Shown here one piece after another: positions 1 to 9,456 of a stretch of 64,000 nt of DNA. The translations under genes and the position numbers were made by a program. Source of the DNA: Empedobacter sedimenti (GTDB lineage: Bacteria > Bacteroidota > Bacteroidia > Flavobacteriales > Weeksellaceae); assembly GCF_030005555.1 (NCBI RefSeq), contig NZ_JASCQG010000003.1, positions 124,001 through 188,000 on the forward strand, read 5' to 3'. Every line of letters begins with the position of its first letter. The stretch's first letter is position 1. The notes under the pieces are model-generated. The model was not told where the DNA came from. It saw only the letters and a program-made list of their open reading frames with translations, and did no database searches.

Positions 1-747
1 CATTCGGAAAATGTCCCGCTTCAAACAACACACACGGATAACCCATTTTCGTAAAATTATCCCCGGTAGACATCGGATAAAACTCTGATGTATAACGACC
101 TACATGACCAGAAATTACTTTTTGCAATTCTGTATTCATAGATTGAATAATTCCCATCGTTTTTTCGCGAACTTCGTTCACATCTTCTTCAACATTGTAA
201 GAAGGCGCCAAAAAAGAAAGCGTTGCTGGTTTCGCTGTTTGCCCAACATTGAAAATCGTACGTTGATCGTGTAAATTAAACAACGTTTGATAATTTCCTT
301 TCTCCACTTGATCTAACAAAACATGAATTTCTGTCGATTCCTTTGCTAAAAAATCACGGTTAATATCAATTCCAACCGCATTTCTACGGGTATTGACATT
401 TGCACCATCAGGATTTAACATCGGAATAAAATCAATCGTCAATTGAGATAAAATGGTTTGAGCTAATTCAGATTTTTGTTCAAAAAAATTAATCACATCA
501 AACATTGCTCGCGTACCAGAAGATTCGTTTCCATGCATTTGAGACCAAATCAATAATCGCTTTTCTCCAGTTCCGAAACTTAATTTATAAATTTCGTTAC
601 CTAAAAAAGAGGTTCCTATTTGTTCTTTTTGAGATGATTTTAATGAAAAATATTGATTTAAAGCTTCAAAATTTAACCATTTCGAATCAAAACCTTCTTG
701 TCTGAAAGTTGAATATTCTTTCTCTAATTGATGAATATCAAACATAT
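1..747 (-). CDS. M14 family zinc carboxypeptidase, C-terminus cut by window edge
   Basis: The visible 249 residues carry the M14 metallocarboxypeptidase signature. The zinc ligands His71 and Glu74 lie in MHGNE, an NPDG segment is followed by RRNAVGIDINRDF, and a third ligand His lies in FNLHDQRT near residue 158. The catalytic Glu sits in VLFEAGHF at the extreme window edge. The protein should remove C-terminal residues from peptides using one zinc ion. No signal peptide is visible, so it is probably cytoplasmic. The ATG at 747 is the natural start. It lies 9 bp downstream of the GNAT-like gene on the same strand, so the two probably form an operon. Only the last few residues are missing from this view. 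Confidence 0.85.
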
Positions 748-756
748 TTTGTTACG

Positions 757-1881
757 TTATTGAATTGATTTCTTGAAAGTTTTACGCGCTTTATGGTTTA
801 CTGGCGAATATGCTTTCCATAAAACTTGTATACTTTCGTTATCAGCCAACTCTGGATTCGTTTCTAAAAATTCTATATTATTTCGATTAAATGTATCAAA
901 CATTGCGCTAAAAATCAATGCTGTAACACCTTTTCCTTGAAATTTTGGATCAATTCCGATTAAATAAAATTGAGCTGAATCATTCTTTTTACTTGCTTGT
1001 AACATGTGCCACCAACCAAAAGGAAACAATTTTCCTTTTGCTTTTTGCATCGCTTTAGAATACGACGGCATTGTAATAGCAAAAGCAATCATTTTATTAT
1101 TCTCATCAACAATACAGTTAACAAAATCGGGGTTGATAAACGGAATATATTTCTTTTTGTAATAGTCAATTTGGTAATCCGCAATCGGAACATAGGTATC
1201 CAATTCGCTGTACGTTTTATCTAACAAATCGAACATTTCGTCTACATACGGAATAATCTCGGACGTTTTCTTAAAATTAAGTTCTCTCAATTTATAACGT
1301 TCGCGAATAATCGTATTAAACTTCACGACTTTTTCTGGTAAAACTTTTGGCGCATGCAATTCATATTCCACCCACTCATTCGCCGTCTCAAAACCTAATG
1401 ATTCTAAATGTTGCGCATAGTAAGGAAAATTATATAAACCGACCATTGTTGCCAATTTATCAAATCCAAAAGTTAGCAAACCTGCCTTTTCTAAATTTGA
1501 AAAACCAACTGGACCTTCTATATATTCTAATTTATTTCCTCTACCTATTTCCTCTACCTTAGCTAAAAGCGCCTTTGTTACTTCGATATCATCAATCATA
1601 TCAAACCAACCGAAACGCATTTTTTTCTTTGCTTGACCATTTACTTCTTGCCAATTGATAATTGCAGCCACACGACCAACAATTATACCATCCTTTTCTG
1701 CCAAAAAGTAGCGTGCCTCAGCATCTTTAAAAACGGGATTTTTAGAAACATCTAATGTTTCCTTTTCCTCATTAATAAAGGGCGGAACATAGTATTGATT
1801 ATCCTTATACAAATTCATCGGAAACTTAATAAATGTTTCCAAATCTTGTTTTGATTGCACTTCTTTTATACGAATACTCAT
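757..1881 (-). CDS. GNAT-like N-acetyltransferase family protein, about 374 aa
   Basis: This is a long single-domain protein of a type common in Bacteroidota and usually annotated as an N-acetyltransferase-like hypothetical protein. The C-terminal part (YLIGIDPKFQGKGVTALIF, around residue 310) resembles the GNAT acetyl-CoA-binding beta4/alpha3 element with its Q/RxxGxG/A pyrophosphate loop. The N-terminal half contains an RVAAIINWQ-type strand that may be a degenerate first GNAT repeat. The substrate is unknown. An in-frame TTG lies nine bases further upstream, but the ATG at 1881 is the more convincing start. It is followed at 9 bp by the M14 peptidase gene and is probably cotranscribed with it. 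Confidence 0.6.
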   Translation of the reverse strand: MSIRIKEVQSKQDLETFIKFPMNLYKDNQYYVPPFINEEKETLDVSKNPVFKDAEARYFLAEKDGIIVGRVAAIINWQEVNGQAKKKMRFGWFDMIDDIEVTKALLAKVEEIGRGNKLEYIEGPVGFSNLEKAGLLTFGFDKLATMVGLYNFPYYAQHLESLGFETANEWVEYELHAPKVLPEKVVKFNTIIRERYKLRELNFKKTSEIIPYVDEMFDLLDKTYSELDTYVPIADYQIDYYKKKYIPFINPDFVNCIVDENNKMIAFAITMPSYSKAMQKAKGKLFPFGWWHMLQASKKNDSAQFYLIGIDPKFQGKGVTALIFSAMFDTFNRNNIEFLETNPELADNESIQVLWKAYSPVNHKARKTFKKSIQ

Positions 1882-2003
1882 AGCCTGCAAATGTAGTAAG
1901 ATTTAAAATTCTTCTTTATAAATATTTATACAAAAATGTCAGTTTATCCTGTAAAAATTATATGATTATCGACAGAAAACTGCCATTACCTCAACAAATC
2001 GTT

Positions 2004-2011
2004 TATTTTTG
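2004..2011 (+). promoter_or_regulatory. Bacteroidota-type -7 promoter box (TATTTTTG) for the YugP-like gene
   Basis: TATTTTTG fits the Bacteroidota sigma-factor -7 consensus TAnnTTTG and lies about 75 bp upstream of the metallopeptidase start in a 200-bp gap between divergent genes. I see no clear TTG -33 element at the right distance, so this is tentative. Confidence 0.35.
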
Positions 2012-2086
2012 TCTTAAATAGTATTGTGGAATACTTTTTGAATTTTAACATTTATCATAAATAAGTAAAAAATAAAAATTAAATAA

Positions 2087-2776
2087 ATGACAGGTTATTA
2101 CATTATTATTGGTCTCTTCATGCTGATTAGTTGGTTTGTTGGGAACAAATTACAAAGCAAATTTAGGCACTACTCTAAAGTTTTTTTAGCGAATGGAATG
2201 AGCGGACGAGAAATTGCCGAAAAAATGTTAGCAGATAACGGTATTCACGATGTTCGTGTAATATCTACTCCTGGGCAATTAACTGACCATTATAATCCTG
2301 CTGATAAAACAGTTAATTTATCTGAAGTCGTTTTTAATGAAAGAAATGCTGCAGCTGCAGCTGTTGCAGCACACGAATGTGGACATGCTGTACAACATGC
2401 CGTTGGATATAATATGTTACAATTTAGATCGAAAATGGTTCCGATGGTCAACTTAGCTTCAAAACTAAATCAATGGATTTTGATGTTAGGATTAATCGTT
2501 ATGGCATCATCTAAAAATGCCACACTATTATGGATAGGTATATTTTTGTTTGCTGTAACTACAGTTTTCGCTTTTGTTACTTTACCAGTTGAATATGATG
2601 CTTCTAACAGAGCTTTGGCTTGGCTGAAAGGAAACAATATGGTACAGCCTAATGAATATGAAGGTGCAAAAGATTCATTAAAATGGGCTGCTAGAACATA
2701 TGTTGTTGCTGCAATTGGATCATTGGCACAATTACTTTATTTCGTAATGATGGCAATGGGTGGTCGTAAAGAATAA
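2087..2776 (+). CDS. YugP-type membrane zinc metallopeptidase
   Basis: The 229-residue protein has an HExxH zinc motif, HECGH at residues 96-100, flanked by hydrophobic segments at about 5-20, 130-170 and 205-225. This matches the neutral zinc metallopeptidase family represented by Bacillus YugP (Pfam Zn_peptidase_2). Length and motif position are typical. The acidic third ligand may be the Glu of LPVEYDAS near residue 169. The substrate in Bacteroidota is not known; a role in membrane-protein quality control is only a guess. It is monocistronic, divergent from the GNAT-like gene and closed by a terminator shared with the convergent acyl-CoA synthetase. Confidence 0.85.
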   Translation: MTGYYIIIGLFMLISWFVGNKLQSKFRHYSKVFLANGMSGREIAEKMLADNGIHDVRVISTPGQLTDHYNPADKTVNLSEVVFNERNAAAAAVAAHECGHAVQHAVGYNMLQFRSKMVPMVNLASKLNQWILMLGLIVMASSKNATLLWIGIFLFAVTTVFAFVTLPVEYDASNRALAWLKGNNMVQPNEYEGAKDSLKWAARTYVVAAIGSLAQLLYFVMMAMGGRKE

Positions 2777-2800
2777 TCATTTCATGAATTTTACATAACA

Positions 2801-2836
2801 AAAAAACTCCCTTCAAAAATTTGAAGGGAGTTTTTT
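2801..2836. terminator. Bidirectional intrinsic terminator
   Basis: ACTCCCTTCAAA is followed by its reverse complement and flanked by A-run and T-run tails. It serves the convergent YugP-like and acyl-CoA synthetase genes. Confidence 0.85.
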
Positions 2837-2837
2837 G

Positions 2838-4613
2838 TTATTTTTTATCGTAAAGTTTATTATACAAATCTTGGTATTTTGCTAACACGTTTTTACGTTT
2901 TAACTTTAATGTTGGTGTTAATAATCCATCATCTATTGTCCATTCATCCGGTGTCAACTCAAATTTCTTGATCTGCTCCCAATGACCTAAACCTTGATTC
3001 ATTTTCTCTATTTCACGTCCAATGATATCTAATATTGCTGGCTCTTTAATTAAATCTGAATTAGTCGCTGGTTCGGCAATTCCTTTTATTTTTAAATAAT
3101 CTTTTAGTACTTGGAAATTAGGTTGAATGATTGCACAAGGCATCTTCTCTCCTTCTCCAACAACCATTACTTGTTCAATAAAACGAGACTGTTTGAATTT
3201 ATTTTCGATGATTTGCGGCGCAATATATTTTCCTCCAGAAGTTTTAAACATTTCTTTCTTACGATCAGTAATTTTCAATAATCCTCTTTCAAGAATACCT
3301 ATATCACCCGTTTTGAAATATCCATCTGGTGTGAATGCTTCAGCAGTTTTTTCAGGATCTTTGTAATAACCTTGTGTGACATTAGGACCTTTTACTAAAA
3401 TTTCTCCATCTTCAGCAATTTTAACCTCAACACCTTTTAAAGGAGCGCCAACAGTTCCGATTCCGAAGCCATCTTTTTTCATACAATTCACTGAAATAAC
3501 AGGTGAAGTTTCTGTCAAACCATAACCTTCTAAAATTGGAATTCCTGCTCCCCAAAAAATATGATTAAGTCGAGCAGCTAATGGTGCTGATCCCGAAACC
3601 ATACATACTAAATTACCACCAACTCCTTCTTTCCATTTACTGAAAACTAAACTTTTGGCGATAGAATGTTTTAACCCAAATAATCCTCCTTTAGGGTTGT
3701 ACGGATCATAATCTTCTACAAGGCTTAAAGCCCACATAAAAATTTTGGTTTTAAAACCTCCTGCAGAAGCTCCTGTATTGTATATTTTATCGTAAACTTT
3801 TTCTACTAAACGAGGGACAACCGTCATAACATGAGGTTTTACTTCTTTCATATTATCACCTAACTTCTCGATACTTTCTGCGTACCAAATACCAATATTT
3901 AGATGTTGATACAAATAAATCAACATACGCTCAAAAACGTGATTAATTGGTAAGAAACTTAAAGCGATTGCTTTATCAGGAAAATCAGGAATGCGATCAA
4001 CAGACATTAAAACATCAGACACAATGTTTTTATGTGTCAATACAACACCTTTTGGGCGACCAGTAGTTCCAGAAGTATAAATAAGTGTAGTAATATCAGA
4101 AGGCTTGATGATATCTTTAATACTGTCTACCTCATGTTGAGTAGAATTATCTGCCCCTAAATCTAAGATTTCTTTATAATTAGGCACACCAGCAATTTCA
4201 TCGAAGCTATAAATACCAACAAGCGATGATACTTTATCCTTAACAGCAGCTACAGTATCGTATAAACCTTTATCAGAAACGATGATAAACTTACATTCTG
4301 CGTTATTTAATATATAATCAAAATCGTCTTCAGAAAGTGTTGGATAAAGCGGAACTGAAATAGCTCCAACCTGTTGTATACCTATATCGCAGATATTCCA
4401 TTCTGTACGATTAGAAGAAGTAACGATTGCGATTTTATCTTGTGGCTTGATTCCTAATTGTAATAATCCTCGACTAAATGCATTTGCCTTTGCGACATAC
4501 TCTTGAGTTGAAGTTTTCACCCAATTTCCGTTCACCTTAGACACCAAAGCATCTTCTCGAGGATTATTATCTAATTGATTTTGTGGAAAATCAAATAATC
4601 GTTTTATTTCCAT
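2838..4613 (-). CDS. Long-chain fatty acid--CoA ligase (AMP-forming)
   Basis: The 591-residue protein belongs to the ANL superfamily (AMP-binding enzymes). The P-loop-like motif TLIYTSGTTGRPKG is at residues 177-189, the A5 motif EGYGLTETSP lies in the middle, FKTGDIG in the second half, and the core linker ITDRKKEMFKTSGGKYI follows. It activates free fatty acids with ATP and CoA, feeding beta-oxidation or phospholipid synthesis. Length and motif order agree with the Bacteroidota FadD15-like long-chain group rather than short acetyl-CoA synthetases. The start ATG lies directly before EIKRLFDFP. It is monocistronic and convergent with the YugP-like gene. Chain-length preference cannot be read from the sequence. 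Confidence 0.9.
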   Translation of the reverse strand: MEIKRLFDFPQNQLDNNPREDALVSKVNGNWVKTSTQEYVAKANAFSRGLLQLGIKPQDKIAIVTSSNRTEWNICDIGIQQVGAISVPLYPTLSEDDFDYILNNAECKFIIVSDKGLYDTVAAVKDKVSSLVGIYSFDEIAGVPNYKEILDLGADNSTQHEVDSIKDIIKPSDITTLIYTSGTTGRPKGVVLTHKNIVSDVLMSVDRIPDFPDKAIALSFLPINHVFERMLIYLYQHLNIGIWYAESIEKLGDNMKEVKPHVMTVVPRLVEKVYDKIYNTGASAGGFKTKIFMWALSLVEDYDPYNPKGGLFGLKHSIAKSLVFSKWKEGVGGNLVCMVSGSAPLAARLNHIFWGAGIPILEGYGLTETSPVISVNCMKKDGFGIGTVGAPLKGVEVKIAEDGEILVKGPNVTQGYYKDPEKTAEAFTPDGYFKTGDIGILERGLLKITDRKKEMFKTSGGKYIAPQIIENKFKQSRFIEQVMVVGEGEKMPCAIIQPNFQVLKDYLKIKGIAEPATNSDLIKEPAILDIIGREIEKMNQGLGHWEQIKKFELTPDEWTIDDGLLTPTLKLKRKNVLAKYQDLYNKLYDKK

Positions 4614-4732
4614 GGTTTTGAATAATTTCTTAGTTGCAAAATACTAATAAAAAAATTATAATGCAAGCATATAAAATTATTTTAGTGTAATTCTTACACC
4701 AATAAAAACTATCGAAATTATTCTATTAAGAC

Positions 4733-4972
4733 TCACTCTTCTTCTCCGTCTAATTGTGACATTTCTTGATCGTAGAAATCTAAAGCGTCTTCGATTAAAT
4801 TTGCTACTTCTGTATCAAACTCGTCGTTCTCTTCTTCTTCAGAAATATCTTCAAACCACTCAATATCATCAGTTTCTACGTCTAATAAAAAACGAGGATA
4901 TTCTGTATGAAGAATAAAGATTTTTTCAGGAAATTCTGAATTATCTGCAACTAAAAATTTTGGTAATTCCAT
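4733..4972 (-). CDS. Small highly acidic protein, Flavobacteriia-conserved unknown
   Basis: I do not recognise a function. The 79-residue product begins MELPKFLVADN and is extremely rich in Asp and Glu (about one third of residues), especially an EEEENDEFDTE stretch near residue 46. It has no signal peptide or membrane segment. From memory, similar short acidic proteins starting MELPKF occur in other flavobacteria, which argues for a real gene. It starts 1 bp after the stop of the upstream MATE gene, so it is probably translated from the same mRNA. An acidic cytosolic accessory or regulator is conceivable, but nothing in the sequence proves it. Confidence 0.7.
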   Translation of the reverse strand: MELPKFLVADNSEFPEKIFILHTEYPRFLLDVETDDIEWFEDISEEEENDEFDTEVANLIEDALDFYDQEMSQLDGEEE

Positions 4973-4973
4973 C

Positions 4974-6425
4974 TTATATGTTTTTTAATTTATCTTCTAA
5001 AATTATTTCTGAATTAGGATTTTCCCTAATCATTTTTTTTGTTTGACGATTGTATCTAACCATCAAAAACACTGCCGAAGCTGTCAATCCAACTCCCAAT
5101 CCAATCCACATTCCAAATGCTCTCATTTCAAAAACGATTGCCAAAACAACACCAATTGGAATGGCGATTAACCAATATGAGATAAACGTCAAAATTGAAG
5201 GTGTCTTAACATCCGTCATTCCTCTCAAAGCGCCCAATAACACCAATTGTACTCCATCTGACATTTGGAAAAGTGATGCAATAATCAGTAAAGATGCTGC
5301 TAAATTAATAACATCTGGATTATCTAAATAAATTGTTGGCAACTGATAACGGAAAATAATAAATAATACTCCGCATAAAATCATAAAGGATAAAACCATC
5401 AAAATACATGACCAGCCAGCTTCTCGTAAGGTTTTATAATCTTTTAAACCTAATTGATTTCCGATACGAACCGTTGCTGCAACTCCAATTCCAGTACACA
5501 TCATAAAAGTTGTTGAAGCAAGGTTTATCGCTATTTGATGCGCTGCTAAATTGACTTTTGCTAACTCTTGATCTGCAATAGAATTTGTAAAAGTATATCC
5601 ACAAACAAAAGCTGCTAAAGAAAAAGCACTCATTTCGAAGAAAGATGTCAACGCAGTTGGAATTCCAATCCCTGCAATTTTTCTGAAAATAGCTTTCTGA
5701 AAATTAGAAGCCTTAAACTGAACTTCTTGCAAAACAGATTTCGTTTTCTTGAAATTAAACAACACGATAATCAAGAAAATCATCATCACCAAACGAGCGA
5801 CAAATGTTCCCCAAGCTGCACCAGCAACTTCTAAGCGCGGAAATCCCCAGTTTCCATAAATCCAACCATAGTTTAACGTAATATTTATCACATTACTCAA
5901 AACTGTTGCTATTGTCACTGGAATCGTTAATGATAAACCTTCTGATAGTTGTCGAAATGTTTGGAAAATCATCAATGGAATCATTGAAAATGTCATAATC
6001 GTTAAATAAGGAATACATTTTTCAACTACATCAGCTGGTTGTCCCATGTAGTACATCAACGGTTTTAGAAATGTTATCAATAAAAATAAACCGATTGATA
6101 AAGTAACATTCAGAACCAAACTGTGCGAAAAATAATTTGCTGCCATTTTTTTATCTCCCTTCGAATCTTCTGCGGCAACCAATGGAGACAATGCAAAACT
6201 AAATCCGAAAGCAAATACTAAAACAGCAAAAAACAATGAATTTCCTAAAGAAGCCGCTGCTAAGGCTGTTTTTCCTAAAACTTCATCTTCTATATTATCA
6301 TATTTTCCACCTAAACCTCCAACCATAATATTATCAATAATGTTGACAGAAATTTGTCCCATTTGAGTAATCATTACAGGAAAGGCTAGTTTAATGTTGC
6401 GTCTTAAATGTTCTTTTAAATCCAA
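4974..6425 (-). CDS. MATE family efflux transporter (NorM-like)
   Basis: The 483-residue polytopic inner-membrane protein has about 12 hydrophobic segments and the conserved MATE N-terminal pattern, with AFPVMITQMGQISVNIIDNIMVG replacing the usual P-xxxxxLxxxxxxxxDxxxxG motif of helix 1. An equivalent pattern in the second half begins near GIPTALTSFFEMSAF. MATE proteins export cationic drugs or metabolites in exchange for Na+ or H+. The size is typical for the family. It is transcribed divergently from the nitronate monooxygenase-like gene, with very little intergenic space, and leads into the small acidic gene. The substrate is not predictable. Confidence 0.88.
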   Translation of the reverse strand: MDLKEHLRRNIKLAFPVMITQMGQISVNIIDNIMVGGLGGKYDNIEDEVLGKTALAAASLGNSLFFAVLVFAFGFSFALSPLVAAEDSKGDKKMAANYFSHSLVLNVTLSIGLFLLITFLKPLMYYMGQPADVVEKCIPYLTIMTFSMIPLMIFQTFRQLSEGLSLTIPVTIATVLSNVINITLNYGWIYGNWGFPRLEVAGAAWGTFVARLVMMIFLIIVLFNFKKTKSVLQEVQFKASNFQKAIFRKIAGIGIPTALTSFFEMSAFSLAAFVCGYTFTNSIADQELAKVNLAAHQIAINLASTTFMMCTGIGVAATVRIGNQLGLKDYKTLREAGWSCILMVLSFMILCGVLFIIFRYQLPTIYLDNPDVINLAASLLIIASLFQMSDGVQLVLLGALRGMTDVKTPSILTFISYWLIAIPIGVVLAIVFEMRAFGMWIGLGVGLTASAVFLMVRYNRQTKKMIRENPNSEIILEDKLKNI

Positions 6426-6558
6426 TACTTAAAAATTAGTGATGCAAAGATACATCAAAGGTTTTGCTTCTACATTTAGAAATTATAAAGGAATTTTAAT
6501 TTTCACAAAAATAATTTATAACTATATTGCATCGTATACCACAATAAAAAATTTTAGT

Positions 6559-7524
6559 ATGACCCTACAAGAATTTAAAAATAATTTAGACCTTCCTTTG
6601 ATAACATCTCCTATGTTTCTTGTTTCCAGAACCGAATTGGTTGTAGAAGCTTGTAAAAATGGTGTATGTGGAACGTTTCCTTCTTTAAACGGAAGAACTG
6701 CCGAAGATTTCGAACAAATGTTAATTGATATCACTTCTCAATTAAAACAATTTGAAGAAGAAACCGGTAAAAAACCAGCTCCATTTGGAGTGAATTTAAT
6801 CGTTAACAAGACAAATCCTCGCCTAGAAGGTGATTTAGCTTTATGCGCAAAATATAGAGTTCCTCTTATTATCACGTCGCTTGGAGCTGTAAAACAAGTT
6901 GTAGATGCAGTTCACAGTTATGGAGGTTTGGTTTTTCACGATGTAATCAAAAAACGTCATGCAGAAAAAGCGGCCGAAGCTGGTGTTGATGGAATTATTG
7001 CTGTTGCTTCTGGTGCTGGTGGACACGCTGGTACGGCAAATCCTTTTGCATTGATTGATGACATTCGTACATTTTATGATGGATGTTTAATTTTGGCTGG
7101 AGCGATGAACAACGGTAATGATATTTTAGCAGCCGAAAATATGGGTGCTGATTTTGCATACATCGGAACGCGCTTTATTGCAACAAAAGAAGCTGCTGCG
7201 GACGAAGATTATAAGACAATGTTAGTCGATTCTACTTTCGAAGATGTTCTTTATACTGATGGAATTTCTGGCGTTAATGCTAACTTCTTGAAACCAAGTA
7301 TTATTCATTCTGGAATTGATTTAGACGAAAAGAAAGAAGAAGATTTTTCGAAATTGATTGGTGGAGATGGACATAAAGCATGGAAAGACATTTGGTCTGC
7401 TGGGCATGGTGTTTCTGGAATTCATGATGTTATTTCTACAGAAGAATTAATTAATCGAATGAAAAATGAATATAAAACTGCATTAGAACAGAATGTGCAG
7501 AAATTAAATAATCTGAAATTTTAA
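6559..7524 (+). CDS. NAD(P)H-dependent flavin oxidoreductase / nitronate monooxygenase family
   Basis: The 321-residue TIM-barrel FMN enzyme starts MTLQEFKNNLDLPLITSP, where the ITSPMFLVS strand matches the family's first beta strand. The conserved GAGGHAG loop, whose His is the catalytic base in 2-nitropropane dioxygenases, is at about residues 153-159. The phosphate-binding LAGAMNNGNDILAAENMGADFAYIGTRF segment follows. An open frame extends 40 codons upstream to 6439, but that leader is low-complexity and unlike the family, so the ATG at 6559 is preferred. Some relatives are enoyl-ACP reductases (FabK), so the exact reaction is open. It is followed at 8 bp by a tesB-like thioesterase, which suggests a fatty-acid or acyl-CoA context. 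Confidence 0.82.
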   Translation: MTLQEFKNNLDLPLITSPMFLVSRTELVVEACKNGVCGTFPSLNGRTAEDFEQMLIDITSQLKQFEEETGKKPAPFGVNLIVNKTNPRLEGDLALCAKYRVPLIITSLGAVKQVVDAVHSYGGLVFHDVIKKRHAEKAAEAGVDGIIAVASGAGGHAGTANPFALIDDIRTFYDGCLILAGAMNNGNDILAAENMGADFAYIGTRFIATKEAAADEDYKTMLVDSTFEDVLYTDGISGVNANFLKPSIIHSGIDLDEKKEEDFSKLIGGDGHKAWKDIWSAGHGVSGIHDVISTEELINRMKNEYKTALEQNVQKLNNLKF

Positions 7525-7532
7525 ACTTAATA

Positions 7533-8405
7533 ATGAAAACGACACAAGAACTCATCGAATTGATTTCTCTAAAAAAATTAGAAGAAAATTTATTCGAAGG
7601 GAAAAGTTCTTTCATGGGAAGTCCAAATGTTTTTGGAGGTCAAGTTGTAAGCCAAGCTTTGCATGCTGCGTATCAAACTGTACCTTCAGATCGTTTTTGT
7701 CATTCCCTGCATTCCTACTTTATTTTACCTGGAGATTTAGAAAAACCTATTTATTATGAGGTTGCTAATCTTCGAGATGGAGGAAGTTTTAGTACGCGAG
7801 TTGTTACGGCAAAACAAGATAATGTTCCAATTTTCGTAATGGCATGTTCTTTTCAACTGAAACAAGAAGGATATGAACATCAAGAAGAAATGCCTGTTGT
7901 TACTCCACCAGAAGAGTTGATGAGTTGGAATGATGTTGCAGAACAATTTGGATCAGTTTTACCAAAATCTATTATGCGATTTGTTTTAGCAGAGCGTCCT
8001 TTAGATTTTAAACCTGTAGAATTTGTCAATCCTTTTGAGAAGAAAGATTATCCAAATAATAGCAACGTTTGGTTAACTTTTAATGATGTTCCGACTGATT
8101 TACCTTTACCGATTATTCAACAATTAATTGCCTATAGCTCTGATTACAATTTGTTATCAACAGCAATAAAACCGCATGCTTCTAAAGCACATTTCGGAAA
8201 TACACAAATGGCAAGTTTAGATCATTCTATTTGGTTTCACCGCGAACCAAATTTGCATGATTGGATTTTGGTTAGCGTAGATTCTCCAAGCGCAAATGAC
8301 ACAAGAGGTTTTACTCGAGGAAATTTATTCAATCGTTCTGGTGAGCTTATTTGTAGCGTAGCGCAAGAAGGTTTAATCAGACCAATTGTAAAAGAAAAAG
8401 TCTAA
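7533..8405 (+). CDS. tesB: Acyl-CoA thioesterase II (double hotdog)
   Basis: The 290-residue protein contains both TesB hotdog repeats. The N-terminal one includes VFGGQVVSQAL (about residues 33-43) and GGSFSTRVVTAKQ. The C-terminal one carries ASLDHSIWFHR, whose Asp is the catalytic residue in TesB enzymes. Hydrolysis of medium- and long-chain acyl-CoA to free acid and CoA is expected. Length is standard. The gene lies 8 bp downstream of the flavin oxidoreductase and ends at a strong terminator, so the two form a short operon. Confidence 0.9.
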   Translation: MKTTQELIELISLKKLEENLFEGKSSFMGSPNVFGGQVVSQALHAAYQTVPSDRFCHSLHSYFILPGDLEKPIYYEVANLRDGGSFSTRVVTAKQDNVPIFVMACSFQLKQEGYEHQEEMPVVTPPEELMSWNDVAEQFGSVLPKSIMRFVLAERPLDFKPVEFVNPFEKKDYPNNSNVWLTFNDVPTDLPLPIIQQLIAYSSDYNLLSTAIKPHASKAHFGNTQMASLDHSIWFHREPNLHDWILVSVDSPSANDTRGFTRGNLFNRSGELICSVAQEGLIRPIVKEKV

Positions 8406-8429
8406 TTTTTTTATAAAATCACAATTTCA

Positions 8430-8464
8430 AAAAAGTCTTGTAATCAATTTTACAAGACTTTTTT
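8430..8464 (+). terminator. Intrinsic terminator after tesB
   Basis: AAAAAGTCTTGTAA pairs with TTACAAGACTTTTTT across a short loop. It closes the oxidoreductase-thioesterase operon. Confidence 0.8.
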
Positions 8465-8482
8465 AGTTATAAACTTAACTTC

Positions 8483-8509
8483 TTGTTAATCCTATTCTAA
8501 ATACTTTTG
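8483..8509 (+). promoter_or_regulatory. Promoter of the glycerophosphodiesterase gene (TTG-N16-TACTTTTG)
   Basis: TACTTTTG at 8502-8509 fits the TAnnTTTG -7 box. A TTG at 8483-8485 lies 16 bp upstream, slightly closer than usual. It lies just after the tesB terminator and 24 bp before the chosen start codon. Confidence 0.5.
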
Positions 8510-8532
8510 AATTGATTTTATTTAACAATTCA

Positions 8533-9408
8533 ATGAAAAATTTAAAACACTTTTGCATTTTAGCAATACTTTTCTTAGCCAATAGTTTGTTTGCTCAAAA
8601 TATTTCTCTTTCCAGATTTCCAGATAATAAAATAATGGTTGTAGCACATAGAGCCGATTGGCGCGAAGCTCCTGAAAATTCTATTTGGGCGATAAAAAAA
8701 GCGATGGAGAAAAATATTGACATGATAGAAATAGATTTGGCTTTAACAAAAGACAGTGTTTTGATTTTGATGCATGACAAAACAATTGACAGAACAACTA
8801 CAGGAAAAGGAAAACCTAGCGATTATACTTTAACAGAGATTAAAACATTTAATCTACGTGATGGTTTAGGATCAAAAACACAAATGCAAGTTCCAACTTT
8901 AGAGGAAGTTTTAGATTTGACTAAAGGAAAAATACTAATCAATCTTGACAAAGGATTTGATTACATTCATCTTGTTTATCCTTTATTGAAAGATAGAAAA
9001 ATGTTAGATCAAATTCTTTTTAAAGGAAGCGAAAATTACCACGACTTTAATACCAAATACGGAAGCATAAAGAATGAAATTCACTTTATGCCCATTATCA
9101 AGTTAGAAGAAAAAGATAGTTGGACTAAAATAAATGATTATCTAAAAAACTATAATGTATATGGATTCGAATTTATTATAGGAAATGACGAATCGAATAT
9201 GATTGATTTTAAGAAAATAAGAGCTAAAAAAGCAAAAGTTTGGGTAAATTCTCTTTGGCCGCAACACAATGCTGGACATGAAGATGACAAAGTTTTAACA
9301 GACCCTACAATCTATCAATGGTATATTGATAATAATGTAAATATCATTCAAACAGATCGCCCTAAAGAATTAATCGATTTCTTAAAAAGTAAAAACTTAA
9401 AGAATTAA
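8533..9408 (+). CDS. Secreted glycerophosphodiester phosphodiesterase family protein
   Basis: The 291-residue protein begins with a signal peptide (MKNLKHFCILAILFLANSLFAQ). A GDPD TIM-barrel follows: VAHRADWREAPENS supplies the first active-site strand, IEIDLALTKDSVLILMHDKTIDRTT supplies the Glu/Asp metal ligands and second catalytic His, and INLDKG and QTDRPKELIDFL lie towards the end. The usual HRG is HRA here, as in several Bacteroidota homologues. It would release glycerol-3-phosphate or a related phosphomonoester from phosphodiesters in the periplasm. An upstream TTG at 8512 is in frame, but the signal peptide begins cleanly at the ATG at 8533. The gene is monocistronic. Confidence 0.83.
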   Translation: MKNLKHFCILAILFLANSLFAQNISLSRFPDNKIMVVAHRADWREAPENSIWAIKKAMEKNIDMIEIDLALTKDSVLILMHDKTIDRTTTGKGKPSDYTLTEIKTFNLRDGLGSKTQMQVPTLEEVLDLTKGKILINLDKGFDYIHLVYPLLKDRKMLDQILFKGSENYHDFNTKYGSIKNEIHFMPIIKLEEKDSWTKINDYLKNYNVYGFEFIIGNDESNMIDFKKIRAKKAKVWVNSLWPQHNAGHEDDKVLTDPTIYQWYIDNNVNIIQTDRPKELIDFLKSKNLKN

Positions 9409-9422
9409 ACTCTGTGAAATAG

Positions 9423-9452
9423 AAAAGCCAATTCAATATGAATTGGCTTTTT
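9423..9452. terminator. Bidirectional terminator
   Basis: AAAAGCCAATTC and its complement GAATTGGCTTTT flank a five-base loop between two convergent genes. Confidence 0.8.
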
Positions 9453-9456
9453 ATAT

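Noticed and set aside
6439-6558. Forty-codon upstream extension of the nitronate monooxygenase frame
   Set aside because: The extension is low-complexity, unlike the family, and the ATG at 6559 gives the expected family start.
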